64,000 nucleotides of DNA from Diphasiastrum complanatum (lineage: Eukaryota > Streptophyta > Lycopodiopsida > Lycopodiales > Lycopodiaceae). Numbering within the stretch: the stretch's first letter is position 1; each line of letters opens with the position of its first letter. This document shows positions 50,501-60,600 of this stretch, piece after piece. The stretch is from the NCBI GenBank assembly GCA_029204225.1, contig CM055105.1:18941226-19005225 (forward strand). Reading direction: 5' to 3'. The notes under the pieces were generated by a model. The model had not been told where the DNA came from and did not search any database. It saw only the letters and a list, made by a program, of their open reading frames with translations. The translations under genes were made by a program, and so were the position numbers.

Positions 50501-51304
50501 GTTGTACAAAACCAATTCAATTACTTTGTGGCCATTACGCTCTTGTTTGGTTGATGCACAGGTACCGAAGGCTGCAGAGAATTTCAAGCTTCTTGCTACA
50601 GGAGAGAAGGGGAAGTCGGAAAAGGGAACAGTCTTGCACTATCAAGGAACCATCTTCAATCGAGTTGTTCACAACATTCTTGTTCAAGGAGGTGATATTT
50701 CAGGTGCATTACCTGGACCTTACACCTATGACCACAATTGTACACGTTCTGATTTTTTCCCAATCTTTATTCACAGTTTGTGCCGTGTGCATACACACTA
50801 AGTCAAGTGCATATGATCTTGTAAGTTTAGGAGGAAAAGAGTCTGAAGACGGTGAACCTGAATCTGCCCTTGGAGCTGCATTGGAACCTGAGAATCTAGA
50901 TATCAACTTTGAGAAGGTATATGATCATTTTTAGTTCAGTTGGTTCTATTATGATGAGTGAATAGTTCTAGATTCAATAATGATTTCTCTATCCTCTTCA
51001 TAAGTAGAATTCTAATTCAGTTTATTATATTTAAATCATATCTCTGAATCATAATCTCACAAAAGATATTCATTTTGGACATTCTTTGCAGGAAGGGTTG
51101 CTTGCAATGGCAAACACGCAAGGGAATAAAATTGGCTCAGAGTTCTTTATCACTGTTGACATTGTAACAGAGCTTAATAATTTGTTTGTCATCTTAGGAG
51201 AGGTGGTGGAGGGTATGGATGTGGTGCTGAAGATAAACAATGTCACATTAATTGACACACAACCAACTGTACCAGTGATTATTGAAAAGTCTGGCATACT
51301 ATAA
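41534..51304 (+). CDS. Membrane-anchored cyclophilin-like protein (peptidyl-prolyl isomerase fold), 4 exons
   Basis: The exons are 41534-41818, 50562-50703, 50831-50916 and 51092-51304, totalling 726 nt and 241 aa, with GT-AG junctions and consistent phase. A short basic N-terminus is followed by one hydrophobic segment (about residues 15-34), suggesting a type II membrane protein of the secretory pathway. The cyclophilin domain starts at FFNITIDSQPAGRIVLLLY and includes VPKAAENFKLLATGEKG, FNRVVHNILVQGGD, LLAMANTQGNKIGSEFF and VVEGMDVVLKI. Against human CypA numbering, Arg55, Gln63, Ala101, Phe113 and Leu122 are kept. Phe60, Met61, Trp121 and His126 are Ile134, Leu135, Glu198 and Phe203. Canonical isomerase activity and cyclosporin binding are therefore doubtful (inference). 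Intron 1 is 8.7 kb and full of retroelements. Confidence 0.87.
41819..43518. other. Start of cyclophilin intron 1
   Basis: Non-coding intron sequence. From about 43160 it becomes rich in GTGTCGC, TTTTTCGC and CGCCTGTCA words, with a repeated ACACGGAGTTTTACC at about 43180 and 43247. This is probably the U3 part of the LTR that follows, whose true left end may lie upstream of 43519. Confidence 0.45.
43519..44247 (+). repeat. Left LTR of the gag-only copia
   Basis: It shares GATACTGTC...CTTTGCGACA at the start and runs to ...TCTGACA just before the primer-binding site. It matches the right copy closely up to CTGGAAGT at 44201-44208. The last 39 bp have no counterpart on the right. The left boundary is only the point where similarity starts. 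Confidence 0.78.
44453..45270 (+). pseudogene. copia gag with zinc knuckle, frame-broken
   Basis: The start is MDSRSKAGLIADKLNGSNYH, then LWKFKMKTLLIASELWDVV. Frame is lost near 44600, and a second frame (44783-45082) carries SLQNHINQFKNLLQQM and LLSSLPSTYENWV. A third holds a complete CCHC knuckle (CRYCKRNNHEIKDC, about 45142-45183). The last gag frame reads into LTR sequence at about 45249. Confidence 0.82.
45249..45943 (+). repeat. Right LTR of the gag-only copia, both ends truncated
   Basis: It aligns with 43519-44208 with a few percent difference. It begins inside the LTR, directly after gag, and stops at CTGGAAGT before the true LTR end. The sequence to its right (GGCTATTTAAGAGAGGG) is unrelated to the left LTR. 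Confidence 0.8.
45944..46419. other. Intron 1 spacer with GAGGAGAAGAAG tract
   Basis: A purine-rich microsatellite-like run lies at about 46144-46173. No protein similarity was seen. Confidence 0.4.
46420..46880 (-). repeat. Probable 3' LTR of the adjacent gypsy element, with internal repeat units
   Basis: The right edge ...AGCGTAACA is next to a minus-strand purine tract (GAAGGGGGAAGGGA) at about 46881-46896, as expected for a 3' LTR beside its polypurine tract. Two units of about 70 bp (46588-46735) each carry ATGTGTCACTCAT, CATTGGACCAA-type and GACA[CT]GTGTCATG words. The left end is unknown. The same sequence, with one unit, lies in C53 intron 9. Confidence 0.6.
46893..48060 (-). mobile_element. 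Ty3/gypsy chromovirus fragment: integrase plus chromodomain
   Basis: The minus-strand integrase (47998-47318) contains [35 protein letters not shown] and HPETDGQTERVNQTLEDML. The next frame (47312-46893) contains CKVHLVFHVSKLR and the chromodomain-like EYLIAWHGKPLSDATWETA. The two frames are separated by a shift caused by a 29-bp tandem duplication at 47337-47394. Traces of the zinc-binding region continue to about 48060. RT and gag are absent. Confidence 0.88.
47337..47394. repeat. 29-bp perfect tandem duplication
   Basis: Two adjacent identical 29-bp units (47337-47365 and 47366-47394), each beginning CGTGTGATGTTGATC. As 29 is not a multiple of three, the duplication shifts the gypsy integrase frame. 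Confidence 0.95.
48061..49067. other. Retroelement-like spacer in cyclophilin intron 1, no gene
   Basis: It probably belongs to the leader of the minus-strand element whose 5' LTR is at 49081-49560. Open frames here show no recognised domain. Confidence 0.35.
49068..49560 (-). mobile_element. LTR (49081-49560) with adjacent primer-binding site
   Basis: The plus-strand LTR begins TGTAAGGGAAAGC and ends GGACGTAACA, 480 bp with TG...CA ends. Just left, the minus strand reads TGGTATCAGAGC (49068-49079), one base from the LTR. It is therefore the 5' LTR of a minus-strand element whose body is lost or unrecognisable. It is related to the solo LTR at 29625-30089. Confidence 0.8.
49561..50561. other. 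End of cyclophilin intron 1, with an orphan coding-like patch
   Basis: The plus-strand frame 49561-49736 has coding-like composition (RLLRRDLRSIARDPTYTW, then WLWAFGMVNDLEDTEDLE) and a TGA stop, but no start or family I recognise. The rest is AT-rich intron ending in the acceptor TTGATGCACAG before exon 2 at 50562. Confidence 0.35.
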
Positions 51305-53569
51305 GAGGTTTATCTACAGTTTAAGATCTTCCAGCACAAAGGTACTCATATCAATGATCTAAACATTACTACTGTACAAGTCTTGGAAAATCCCGACATT
51401 TCTACTGTACAAGTCTTGGAGAATCCCTGCCTCTGAGCTACTTTAGGTTAATCAAGGCAGGGCCCTTTCTAAAAGAATGCTGCTTCAAAGCAGAACTATT
51501 TTAAAGCCGTATGATTTCAACATGCAACGAAATGCGTATACACCAAAATTCCATCTTATAACAGTGGCATGTTCGTATTGCAACTGCGAACTTGCCTGTC
51601 TTCAAATTCATCTGTATGACATATATTGAAGCCTTTATGGCTGTCTATAATGTTACAATTAAAATGGCTAGTTCATAAAGATTTGCTGGCATATGCACAA
51701 TTAGGTGCTTGTACATGAGGTAAACAAAATTAGCAACAGGACAAGCATTCCCTCAAACAGGTACCTGACAAAAAAATCAGTCTCTTTCAATTGTTTTCTG
51801 AAATTTTCGTCGGAGGATTTGTCTAGTCTATGAATCCATTTTAAGGATATGAGCTTTACTTCTTTTGGCCAACCATAGGAACAAATTGAGTAATAGTCAG
51901 CATACATTGCTCGATACTTTTAGACAGTAAGTATTGCAAGGTTTAAAACATGTAAAGCTGAAAAAAGTATCACTGTTCAGAAAACATCACGAACCTCAGC
52001 AAGTTTACTTTGCAAGCTTATCTCAATAAAGCTGCCACAATATATAAATCATTTTCTTGGCACACCCAATCCAAAAAGAAGTGGCCAAAGTTTAGTTTAG
52101 TAACAATGTTCACGAACTTGGCGTGAGTTTTAGAGCCGTGTCTGCCGCAGCAGTTTCAAAGGGAAAACACACTTACTTTTCAACAAGCTCCTAAGAACAG
52201 GTAGTGTGAGAAATTTGCCTGCCTACATTCACAGAGTTTATTGCATTAGCTGGTAGCAACACAGAATATGACTCTTACTGAAAATTTTGTTACAACATGT
52301 CATGATCGACATGAGTTCCTTCACCTTTGCAGCAGAAAAACTCCTTTTACCCATTTAAGATAGAACAATGGACGGCAGGCTTGATGACTATAATCAGTAA
52401 CAAAGAAATTTTGCGGCAATGAACAACCTCTGCATTGCCCTTATGGGAAGAAGTGCATCCCTTATTTTGGAAAAATGAGCTGTCTATTGACCTTCCCCAC
52501 TCAGCAACAGCCATGTCTGGTTAGTCTTTGTCAATCCTTGACAATTATGTTGAGCTTGTTGCTGACTCTTGCTTGCTTTTCAATATCTCATTATAATGAA
52601 GCTGAAGTTCATAAAACCCCAGCTTTAACTGCAAAAATCTGGCATAGATACTCCTACTTATTACAAATGAAAATAATATGGTGAGAACAAAAACATACTC
52701 ACTCTGCACAAGAAACTGAGTATTTGCCAAATATGACATTACACAATCAAGCAAGATTTCTAAGTGATTTTGTGAACCATTGGCCCACCAAAGCATGAAC
52801 TCTATCTGTGAAGATGAAAGGTTTTTGGGGTTTGTGTCAAAATGAATATGACACACACATAGAACCCACTAACAATTTTGCAGTTTTGACAATGATGTAT
52901 TGGCAAATGGTCTTTCTAGTTACCTTTGCACTAGGTAATATGGATCATAGTTGCACCGCGATTTTGAATCGTGATTTTGAATCGCGATCCGTGAATCTCG
53001 ATTCGCAAATTTTTTTTCTAAACTTCTCGCAAATTTTTTGGACCTGAAATTTTATTTTACTAATGGAATTGGACTGGAAACCCAATGGAATCGAACCTAA
53101 AACTATTGGAAACCCATTGCAATAATACAAGGCAATATTTGAAAAAAATCTTTTACTATACGTTTACTATATGAAGTATTAACCTATTTTATAAAGTAGC
53201 TAGCCTTAAATTAGTTGCAAATTTTTTATCATCATGCTTGCAGCCCAAATGCACAAATTTTTTGTGCATGTTTTTGAGATAGTTGGGAGCATGGAGAGGG
53301 AGTCGAAGGAGGCCAATTTACGTGTGGGAAGTGCCCATGTCTTTAGCATCGGTTCAGAAGAGAGATTGTGGACAACTATTAGGTTTTTATGTATATTGTG
53401 GAGAAAACTCAAAATAGATACTTTTTGGCTATTTCTTTTGCATCTTTTTTTAGTTTTGTTTATTTGAAAGACGGCTTGCATCTTTGGTATCTAATTATTG
53501 TAACCATTGTTGGATTATCTCCTTTACAAAATAAGACAGGCGAATAAAACGCGACTGTATGCATAAGTA
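51305..53569. other. Downstream of the cyclophilin gene
   Basis: The first few hundred bases are probably the 3' UTR. A 33-bp-period imperfect tandem duplication (ACTGTACAAGTCTTGGA twice) lies at about 51366-51432. No coding similarity is seen in the remainder. A palindrome-rich patch is at 52946-53040. Confidence 0.4.
52946..53040. repeat. Palindrome-rich patch with repeated TTTTGAATCG words
   Basis: It begins ATCATAGTTGCACCGCG and then repeats GATTTTGAATCG, with GAATCGCGATCC and CTCGATTCGC. The sequence can fold on itself (CGAATC/GATTCG). A second short repeat of CGCAAATTTTTT follows. The start resembles the ends of the foldback elements in the C53 introns. Confidence 0.4.
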
Positions 53570-55545
53570 CAATTAAATTTCCACAGGCGAAAAAGGCGAA
53601 AAACTTGACACTGTGTTTTTACACGTGATTTGTGACAGGCGAAAAAGGCGACACTGCCTTACAAATGCAATGGGTGTCAGAGTGTCGCATTTTTCGCAGC
53701 TTCACCAACGTTCATTTCAGCGAAGGCTGATGTCGCGGCCTTCTCACGCTCATCCCCATGCACTGTGCAATCAGATTTGACAACGACAGCAGCCACCCAC
53801 GATCTCCTACAGACAACACATCCACCTTTGTACTTTCTTCATTTGCACATCTGTAAGATTATGTATATATTGAATACCATCTGCGTATTCAACGTGAAGA
53901 AAACAAGCAACGTGTGTGTGATAACAGCATCAGAAGTTTATCAGAGAGAGACGCACATTGATTCTTTGTATTGTCAATAATAGGTTTATTCCTTTCACAG
54001 ATTGGATTAGCTTTGTGAAGCACGCAGTTTCGTCCGCTATTGTCTTGTGCTCACCAGCATTATTGACCTGTATATTTTGTTATACTTAATCTGATTACAA
54101 CTCTATTTGTTCTGCGTTCAGATTTGTGTCAATATTGCTATGCTTTTCTACATTCTATCTGACTCTTTTATTGCTTGATCTGGTAGTCTGCTCTTCGCGA
54201 ATTATTATTAGTCTAGCTGTTCGCGACTAATATTTAGTCTCGCCTTTCGCGAGTAATTCGCGATTGATAATTCGTCTAGTTGTTCGCGACAAATTATCTT
54301 TCTGATGTTTTGTTGCTTAATGTTTGGCTACGTAATCAGATCGAACGTGATTTCTATCAGTAACGTTCTGTTCGTGTTTGATAGGCATAGTCATGCTTAG
54401 GGAAAGAGTGAGATAGCTCATTTTGCTACGCACGAACACTTTCTGTTCGAGTTTGAGCTATTTTTGTTTTTGTTTCTCACATACACCCTCTTTCACCCAA
54501 TATGGTATCAGAGCTATTCTCTGTAGCCTGATAAGCTTCCACAAAAACAAGACTCTACTAGCCGATAGAGTAATTGTCTTCTTGTTCTATAATTTAGCAT
54601 CAGATTTTCATACTTAAGTCACTGATAGTTTTTCCTATCACCTAGACTAATCTTCCACATGGATTCCAAAGGGAAAGCCAGTCCTATCATGGACAAGCTT
54701 GATGGAGCCAATTATCATCTGTGGAAATTAAAAGATGAAAAGAATGCTAATGGCTAAAGAATTGTATGACGTTGTTACAGGTGCAGAAGGGAAACCCAAA
54801 GTAGACGACGCAACAATCGCCAAATGGAAGCTGAAAAATGGAAAGGCTTTCACGCTGATCATCCTCAACATTTCGAATACTCAGATCGACCATGTATCCG
54901 AGGCCCAGACATCCAAAGAAGTCTGGGACATCTTGAGCACACTATACGAAGTGCGAGATATAGCTTCCAAGCTACATCTCAGGAAGAAATTTTACTCCCT
55001 CAAGATGGCGAATGATGATTCCCTGCAGAGTCACAACAATCAATTCAAAAACCTTGTGGCTCGATGAAAAATCCTTCGCTGAAGGATGCGAAATATTTTA
55101 TAACTTTTATTGATGAATTTTCCAGGAGGACTATGGTGTACTTTATAAAGAAGAAATCAGAAGCCTTCAATTGCTTCAAAATCTTGAAGGAGCATGCATA
55201 AAAGGAGACTAGAAGGACGATCAAGGCCTTAAGGTTAGACAATAGTGGAGAGTATATCTCTACTGAGTTTAAGGAGTACTACCAGAGCCAAGGCATTGAG
55301 CAGCAATTCATCACTCCTTACAGTCCTCAGTCGAATGGCTTAGCCGAGAGGAAGAACCGTACCCTGGTTGAGTCAGCCAAATGTATGCTAGTGCATGCAT
55401 CGTTGCCCAAGAGCTTCTGGGTCGAAGCTGTCTCCACTGCAGCTTACGTCCAGAACAGATGTTCGACCAAGGCCCTCTCAGGCAAGTCACCCCATGAGGT
55501 GTGGACAGGCTCTAAGCTATCGAAAATTGATCTTAGTTAATTATT
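53570..55545 (+). mobile_element. Ty1/copia deletion derivative: LTR, gag fused to integrase
   Basis: An LTR-like region (about 53570-54500) is followed by a primer-binding site TGGTATCAGAGC at 54503. Gag begins MDSKGKASPIMDKLDGANYH (about 54660), has a one-base shift near 54730, and runs to SLQSHNNQFKNLVAR at 55064. The next bases already encode integrase (about 55075-55540: FITFIDEFSRRT, LDNSGEYIST, SPQSNGLAERKNRTL, SPHEVWTG). The gag end, zinc knuckle, protease and pre-integrase are missing, and RT and RNase H are missing on the right. It is related to, but distinct from, the gag-only copy at 43.5-45.9 kb. Confidence 0.82.
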
Positions 55546-57476
55546 GAGTCATGATGGGACTTTGCACAACTCTGTACACAAAAAAGAAGAATAAAGGCAG
55601 GTGGCGGGCCCCTCGACAACTTTTAAGCACAAAGTTGCACGTGTTTTGGGTTTGGCCCTCGGCCCATTGAAAACACGACACAGGGTAGCGCTGCCCAGAG
55701 TGAAAGGTGCGAGGGAAAAATCTATTATGTGGGCACTGATGCCATTTCTCGCGAGCACCAATGAGACGTGGCATCATTTACTACGGACACTAATGCCACA
55801 TCACATCATTTTTTTGTAGGCACCAGCACCGTATTTCTTGCAGGCACAACGTTGGCACCCATTTTCTGCTAGCATCAGCGCCAGTTTCTTCGGCACTCAC
55901 AATGTGAGACTGATGTCCAGTCTCCACTTATATGGGTTATTAAACATAGCATGAGATTGTTTATGGGATAATGTTTTTGGCTACCCGGTGACATCGCACT
56001 CCAGACAACCATTCCCTGAAATAAAAGCATGTGGCTGGCGGGACCAAATGGCACTGTAATGCTAGGTGCTCAGGTTGGCATTGTATTTTGAAAGCACCTC
56101 GAGGAATGAAATATGCATGCTTTCTTTTTCCTCCAAAATTTATCACTATCTCTAGAATGTGCATTATCTCTTTTTCTTTCTTTAACTTTTCACCTTGCAT
56201 TACGTTGTGCAAGGCCTTGGGGCCCCAGTGAACCTTCCCTGCAGGGCAGGGCAGGGGAGGGGAGGAGAGGGCGTTCCAAAATGCGAGGGGCAGGGCCATG
56301 AATCTTGGAAGAGGGGCCGGCCAGCCTTGGAAGAGTGTGGCAAACACGAGCCACACGCGCGCTGGCTTGTGGCAGCACGTGCCCTGAGGGCGGTAAAAGT
56401 GGTTGGCCAAGGAGCGTGCTCCCACTTCACCCACGCCATCGCCAATCGCGATCCTCCATTTTTTCAAGCATTCATTCATCTCAATCACCTACTTTTATCT
56501 TTCCTCTTCGATCCTCATTCATTTGGGTTTCCCCCTTCTACTCGATGAATCCTCTTGTTATATGAACTGCGGAATGCAAGAAGAAACGCTAGGAATGGAG
56601 CAATATAAACCAGGAATAAATTATTCGACATAGGTTTTGAGCTACAGAGATTAGAAAGATGAATGCAAGTAAAGTTTCAAACAAAGGGATGTGGATTTTT
56701 GCGGTTTAGGATTCAACGGGGGTTGCTGAATCGAGGACCTAATTTGGTTAAATAACGCGGCGGTGTGCTGCAAGGTTACTTTTATTAAATTGGCTGAAAT
56801 TCGGGATGATCACGGTAAATTTTGCGGGGGCAAGGCGATGACTGATTCTTTCTGATAATATTTTCCTTTTGGATGTTTGTTTCTGAGTTCTCATGGCGAA
56901 TGCTTTCGCCTATTTCCCTTAGGCTATAATATCATTCCAGTGTTAGTGACCAGTTTTTGCTTGGAGCTTTATGATTGTCCACATGATAGGTTGCACCATT
57001 CAGGATCTGCAATCTTTGCCATTGTAACTAGGCGATTATTGCAGCGTCTTGTGTGCAATCATACACTTGAGTTCAGTTTTCTAGAAAAATCTTACCAAGT
57101 TGGATTCCCGTTCGTCTTTTTGAAGCTCTACAATTTCATAGTCAAGGATGATCCAAAAGGACAAGGGCAAGGCTTATACTAACATTAGATATACTTTACC
57201 GGATATAGACCCTTTTGCAAATTCTCGGGCTTTAACACTGGAAACAGAAGGCAAGCATCCTGGATTAGATTGAATTACCGGCAGGGCTATCTGTATAATA
57301 TACGAATTTTCCCAGGTTATCGTGGAATGTCATTGTTCAATTGAATACATTCATTCTTACGTAGGTCTCTTCACCTCTTTTTCTGAAAGACTTTAGCACA
57401 TCAACATAATTTCAGATTGCTTCCAGCTCTCGGATGGGGGGACGGTCAGGCTATTACATTTCTGGACGTCTTACTA
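55546..57476. other. Upstream region of the bHLH gene
   Basis: It includes a GC-rich stretch at about 56215-56440 (runs of GGGCAGGGGAGGGG type), with long open frames on both strands that resemble no protein. A splice-acceptor-like TTTCAG ends at 57415, so a 5' UTR intron is possible. Transcription start and TATA box were not placed. The 55.58-55.95 kb part repeats GGCACTGATGCCA/GGCACCAGC-type words. Confidence 0.4.
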
Positions 57477-57612
57477 ATGGCATCTTGCAACACTTCTTCA
57501 ATCATTTGCAGATTACGGCCATCAGAAAATTTTCAGTTGCATCCATCATTTCACAAAGCGGACTTGCTGCATCCCTCGAATATATTGCCAGATTTGAACC
57601 AGAAAATCTGTG
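57433..57612 (+). promoter_or_regulatory. Possible upstream ORF overlapping the bHLH start
   Basis: An ATG at 57433 opens a 59-codon frame, out of phase with the bHLH frame, that ends in TGA at 57610-57612, past the main start at 57477. If the transcript includes 57433, this overlapping frame would reduce translation of the main protein. Whether it is transcribed is unknown. Confidence 0.3.
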
Positions 57613-60600
57613 AAACGGGACACGATGGTTCGGATACACTAAGCCAGCCATTCCATCAAAATCCTGCATCAGAACCTCGTATGGATTCGAAGCATAGGGC
57701 TACAGACGGGCACGAGTATCATCAAATACAGGACCATCCCAAGTAAGCCAAAAATTTACATCATATTTACATGTTAACGGTTATTCTGTAAGAATTTCAA
57801 TGGTGAAGTCAGACCTGTTAGCGCCTAAGCTTCAAGCGTAACAACTAAAGCTATGGGGAACCTGCATAAGAGTGTGACCATACTGTAAATGCCCAAAATA
57901 TTGCTTGTGATTGATTCTGGAAACAGATGATTCTTGTTAATAAGCTTCCTTTTCTTATCCTCCTCTACTGCAGCATTGTATTTACTGCAGGATGTGATTC
58001 CGCAGACCGTTCCTCAGCAAGAAAAATTCACAAGGCAGACAGAGAGAAGCTAAGAAGAGATCGCCTAAATGAACAGTTTGCAGTGCTGGCACTTGTGCTT
58101 GGTAAGGTACTTTTTCACCAGATTTATGACGACATCTCTGGATTGGATTCTTCAATTAATGGCTTTCGCATTTTCTTGATTTAAGAAAAAATTCCAGTGA
58201 CAAACTAAAAATTTTGATTATAGAAATTATTTTGGGTACATACTGTTGAAAACCTTGAAATACACTGCGGATGCTGAGAAGAATGGCATTCTCGATATTA
58301 AATTCGATTTCTTACTATATAGGATCAATCGACTTTGCCTCGATAGTATGAAGCTCAATCATTCCCTTTCCCTAATATGGCCAGTCAACCAATAAGGAAA
58401 ACATCTAAAAAATGGGATTTCAGGAAGAAACCCTGCACTTTAATCAGGAAATTGTGGTGCTTCGATAGTATTCTTCAAGGACTCCTACGTCCATTGAAAA
58501 TCAAAAGTCGGAGTATCAAATGATTTTAGAAGGGGATGCACATGCATCTTTCAGAAATCAAATGTGTTGTGATGAGAAAGGTTATCTAGAATCTAGATTG
58601 TTGTTGAAGGTGAGGCTTTGGCAAGTCATGACTTACTTAATATCTACTCACAAAATAAGCAAGCCTAATGCTAATTGAGTGATGTTTTTCAGGATCTAAA
58701 GGTATACTATGCGATAGATCTTTCAATTGGATTAGATCTTCAGATCCAAGCTTCTCCCTTTGCCAACCTTTGCCTGGAAATCGACTACTCTGATATCGCT
58801 TTATCGACGCCTTGCAAAGTATATCATTGCAATATAGAGGAGAGTCCACGACACATCCGAAACATTGCATTTCCACATTCCTTGATCACTTCGCTTAATT
58901 TCAACAATTGGGTCACTAATTTGCTGATGAAGCCAATATGGCCAAGGGGACCTATTCATTAAAAGTGGGATGCCGAGGTGAAATTACAAATATTGAGAAC
59001 TTTTACAGGCATTAAATTTTGGTATAAATGACACTTCTATAGTATCCAGCTTGCTGAGCTGATGAATTTTGCTTTTGACTACGTTGCAATCTGAGCTCAA
59101 ACAGAGAAGTTATTAAAGTTTGAAATTTGGATACAAAGAAGTTAAGTTTAAGAAAAAATCAATTTTGTAATGATTACGGAAGTAATGATGGTTTGCAACT
59201 TTGGGCATGTTGAACTGATCACTTTTGTTTTTACGGTTTTGAAATCTGAATTTAAACCATAGAATTAATGAACCCACCACGGTTCTGAGAACCGTACAGT
59301 GAACCGTATGGTTCTTAAATTTTCTTGCCCAGAACTGTGGTGAACCGTATTGATTAATCAATCAATTAATTAATTATTTTTTTTTAGTTTCCCCCCCAAA
59401 AACATGCAAAAAAAGGGCCAAAAAAATCTGTGAAATCTGTGAATTCTGTGAAATCATCTGTGAAATCTGTCAATCATCTGTATCATCTGTATCATCTGTC
59501 AAATGACTCAAATCATCTGTACATCATGTGAAATCTGTCAAATCAGTGATGATTTCAGATGATTTCACATCTGTCAAATTATCTGTATCATCTGTCAAAT
59601 CATCTGTACATCATGTGAAATCTGTCAAATCTGTATCATCTGTGAATCTGGTATTTATTTAATTAATTAATTAAGTATTTAATTAAATAGAGGAACCGTA
59701 CGAACCGTGGTACGGTTCCTTCCACGGTTCCCAGGACCCACGGTTCTGGGAACCGTGGGTTCTATGGTTCAAACGGAAAAGTTATAAAAAACTAGAGAGA
59801 ATTGGCAAAAGAAAAATGTCGTAACTTAGAAATGGGCTTTTCCAATAAAGTTTGCTGTGATTCTTTGAAATATTCTCCTGTATAAAATTAAAAAACTGTT
59901 AAATCTTAAAAATGTTGTTGAATTTTTTTATAAGGTCAGTCCCATGGTTCTTTTATGTGCTTCTAAAAAAATGGGTAAACAAATGCATTGCTCACAAATT
60001 TTTAAAAGAAATGTTGGTTACTCACGCAGGGAAAGGGGGGGGAAAAGGGCTCCATAGGATGGCCATAACTTTGTCATTATTGCTTTCGGTCCCTCCCAAA
60101 AGCTAAGATCAAGGACTGCTAATCTGAAACAACAAATTAGACAAAAACAATGATTAACAGGTCTGAAATTGAGTCAAAGCAATCTGGAAATTGAAAAATC
60201 AAGAAGAATAGCTAACCAGTAACTAGGAAACATACTAAAACCTCAAGAAAACCACCAAATCTGATGGAAAAAAGATCTAATACCAAAATTGTCATGTGCC
60301 AATAATAGCTCAATAACATCTATTCCATTCATATATATCAAATTAGCATGGTGAAAGCAAGAAAAGAAACTTGACAGAATGAAATCAATGAAACAATAAG
60401 ATAAAATTAAAGAAACCGTCACCAAATTAGGCAAAGTAAGATAGCAATCATTATTAATGATCATTTAATACATCAAGCCTTAAGCTAGAGCATGATCAAG
60501 CTCTCATGTGATGGTAGGCTCCAAATTACATAGAAAGTTCATATTTGACAAGTGTAGAATAGCCTCCAAATTAGCACCGCCTCAGCTATTAATAAGGGTC

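Noticed and set aside
56195-56548. GC-rich overlapping frames upstream of the bHLH gene
   Set aside because: Several frames are open at once because the stretch is GC-rich. Composition suggests low-complexity or promoter DNA, not a protein.
59400-59660. ATCTGT array considered as a CRISPR-like or satellite array
   Set aside because: Units are irregular and short with no spacers, and the array sits between inverted arms in a plant intron. It is a simple repeat inside a foldback element.
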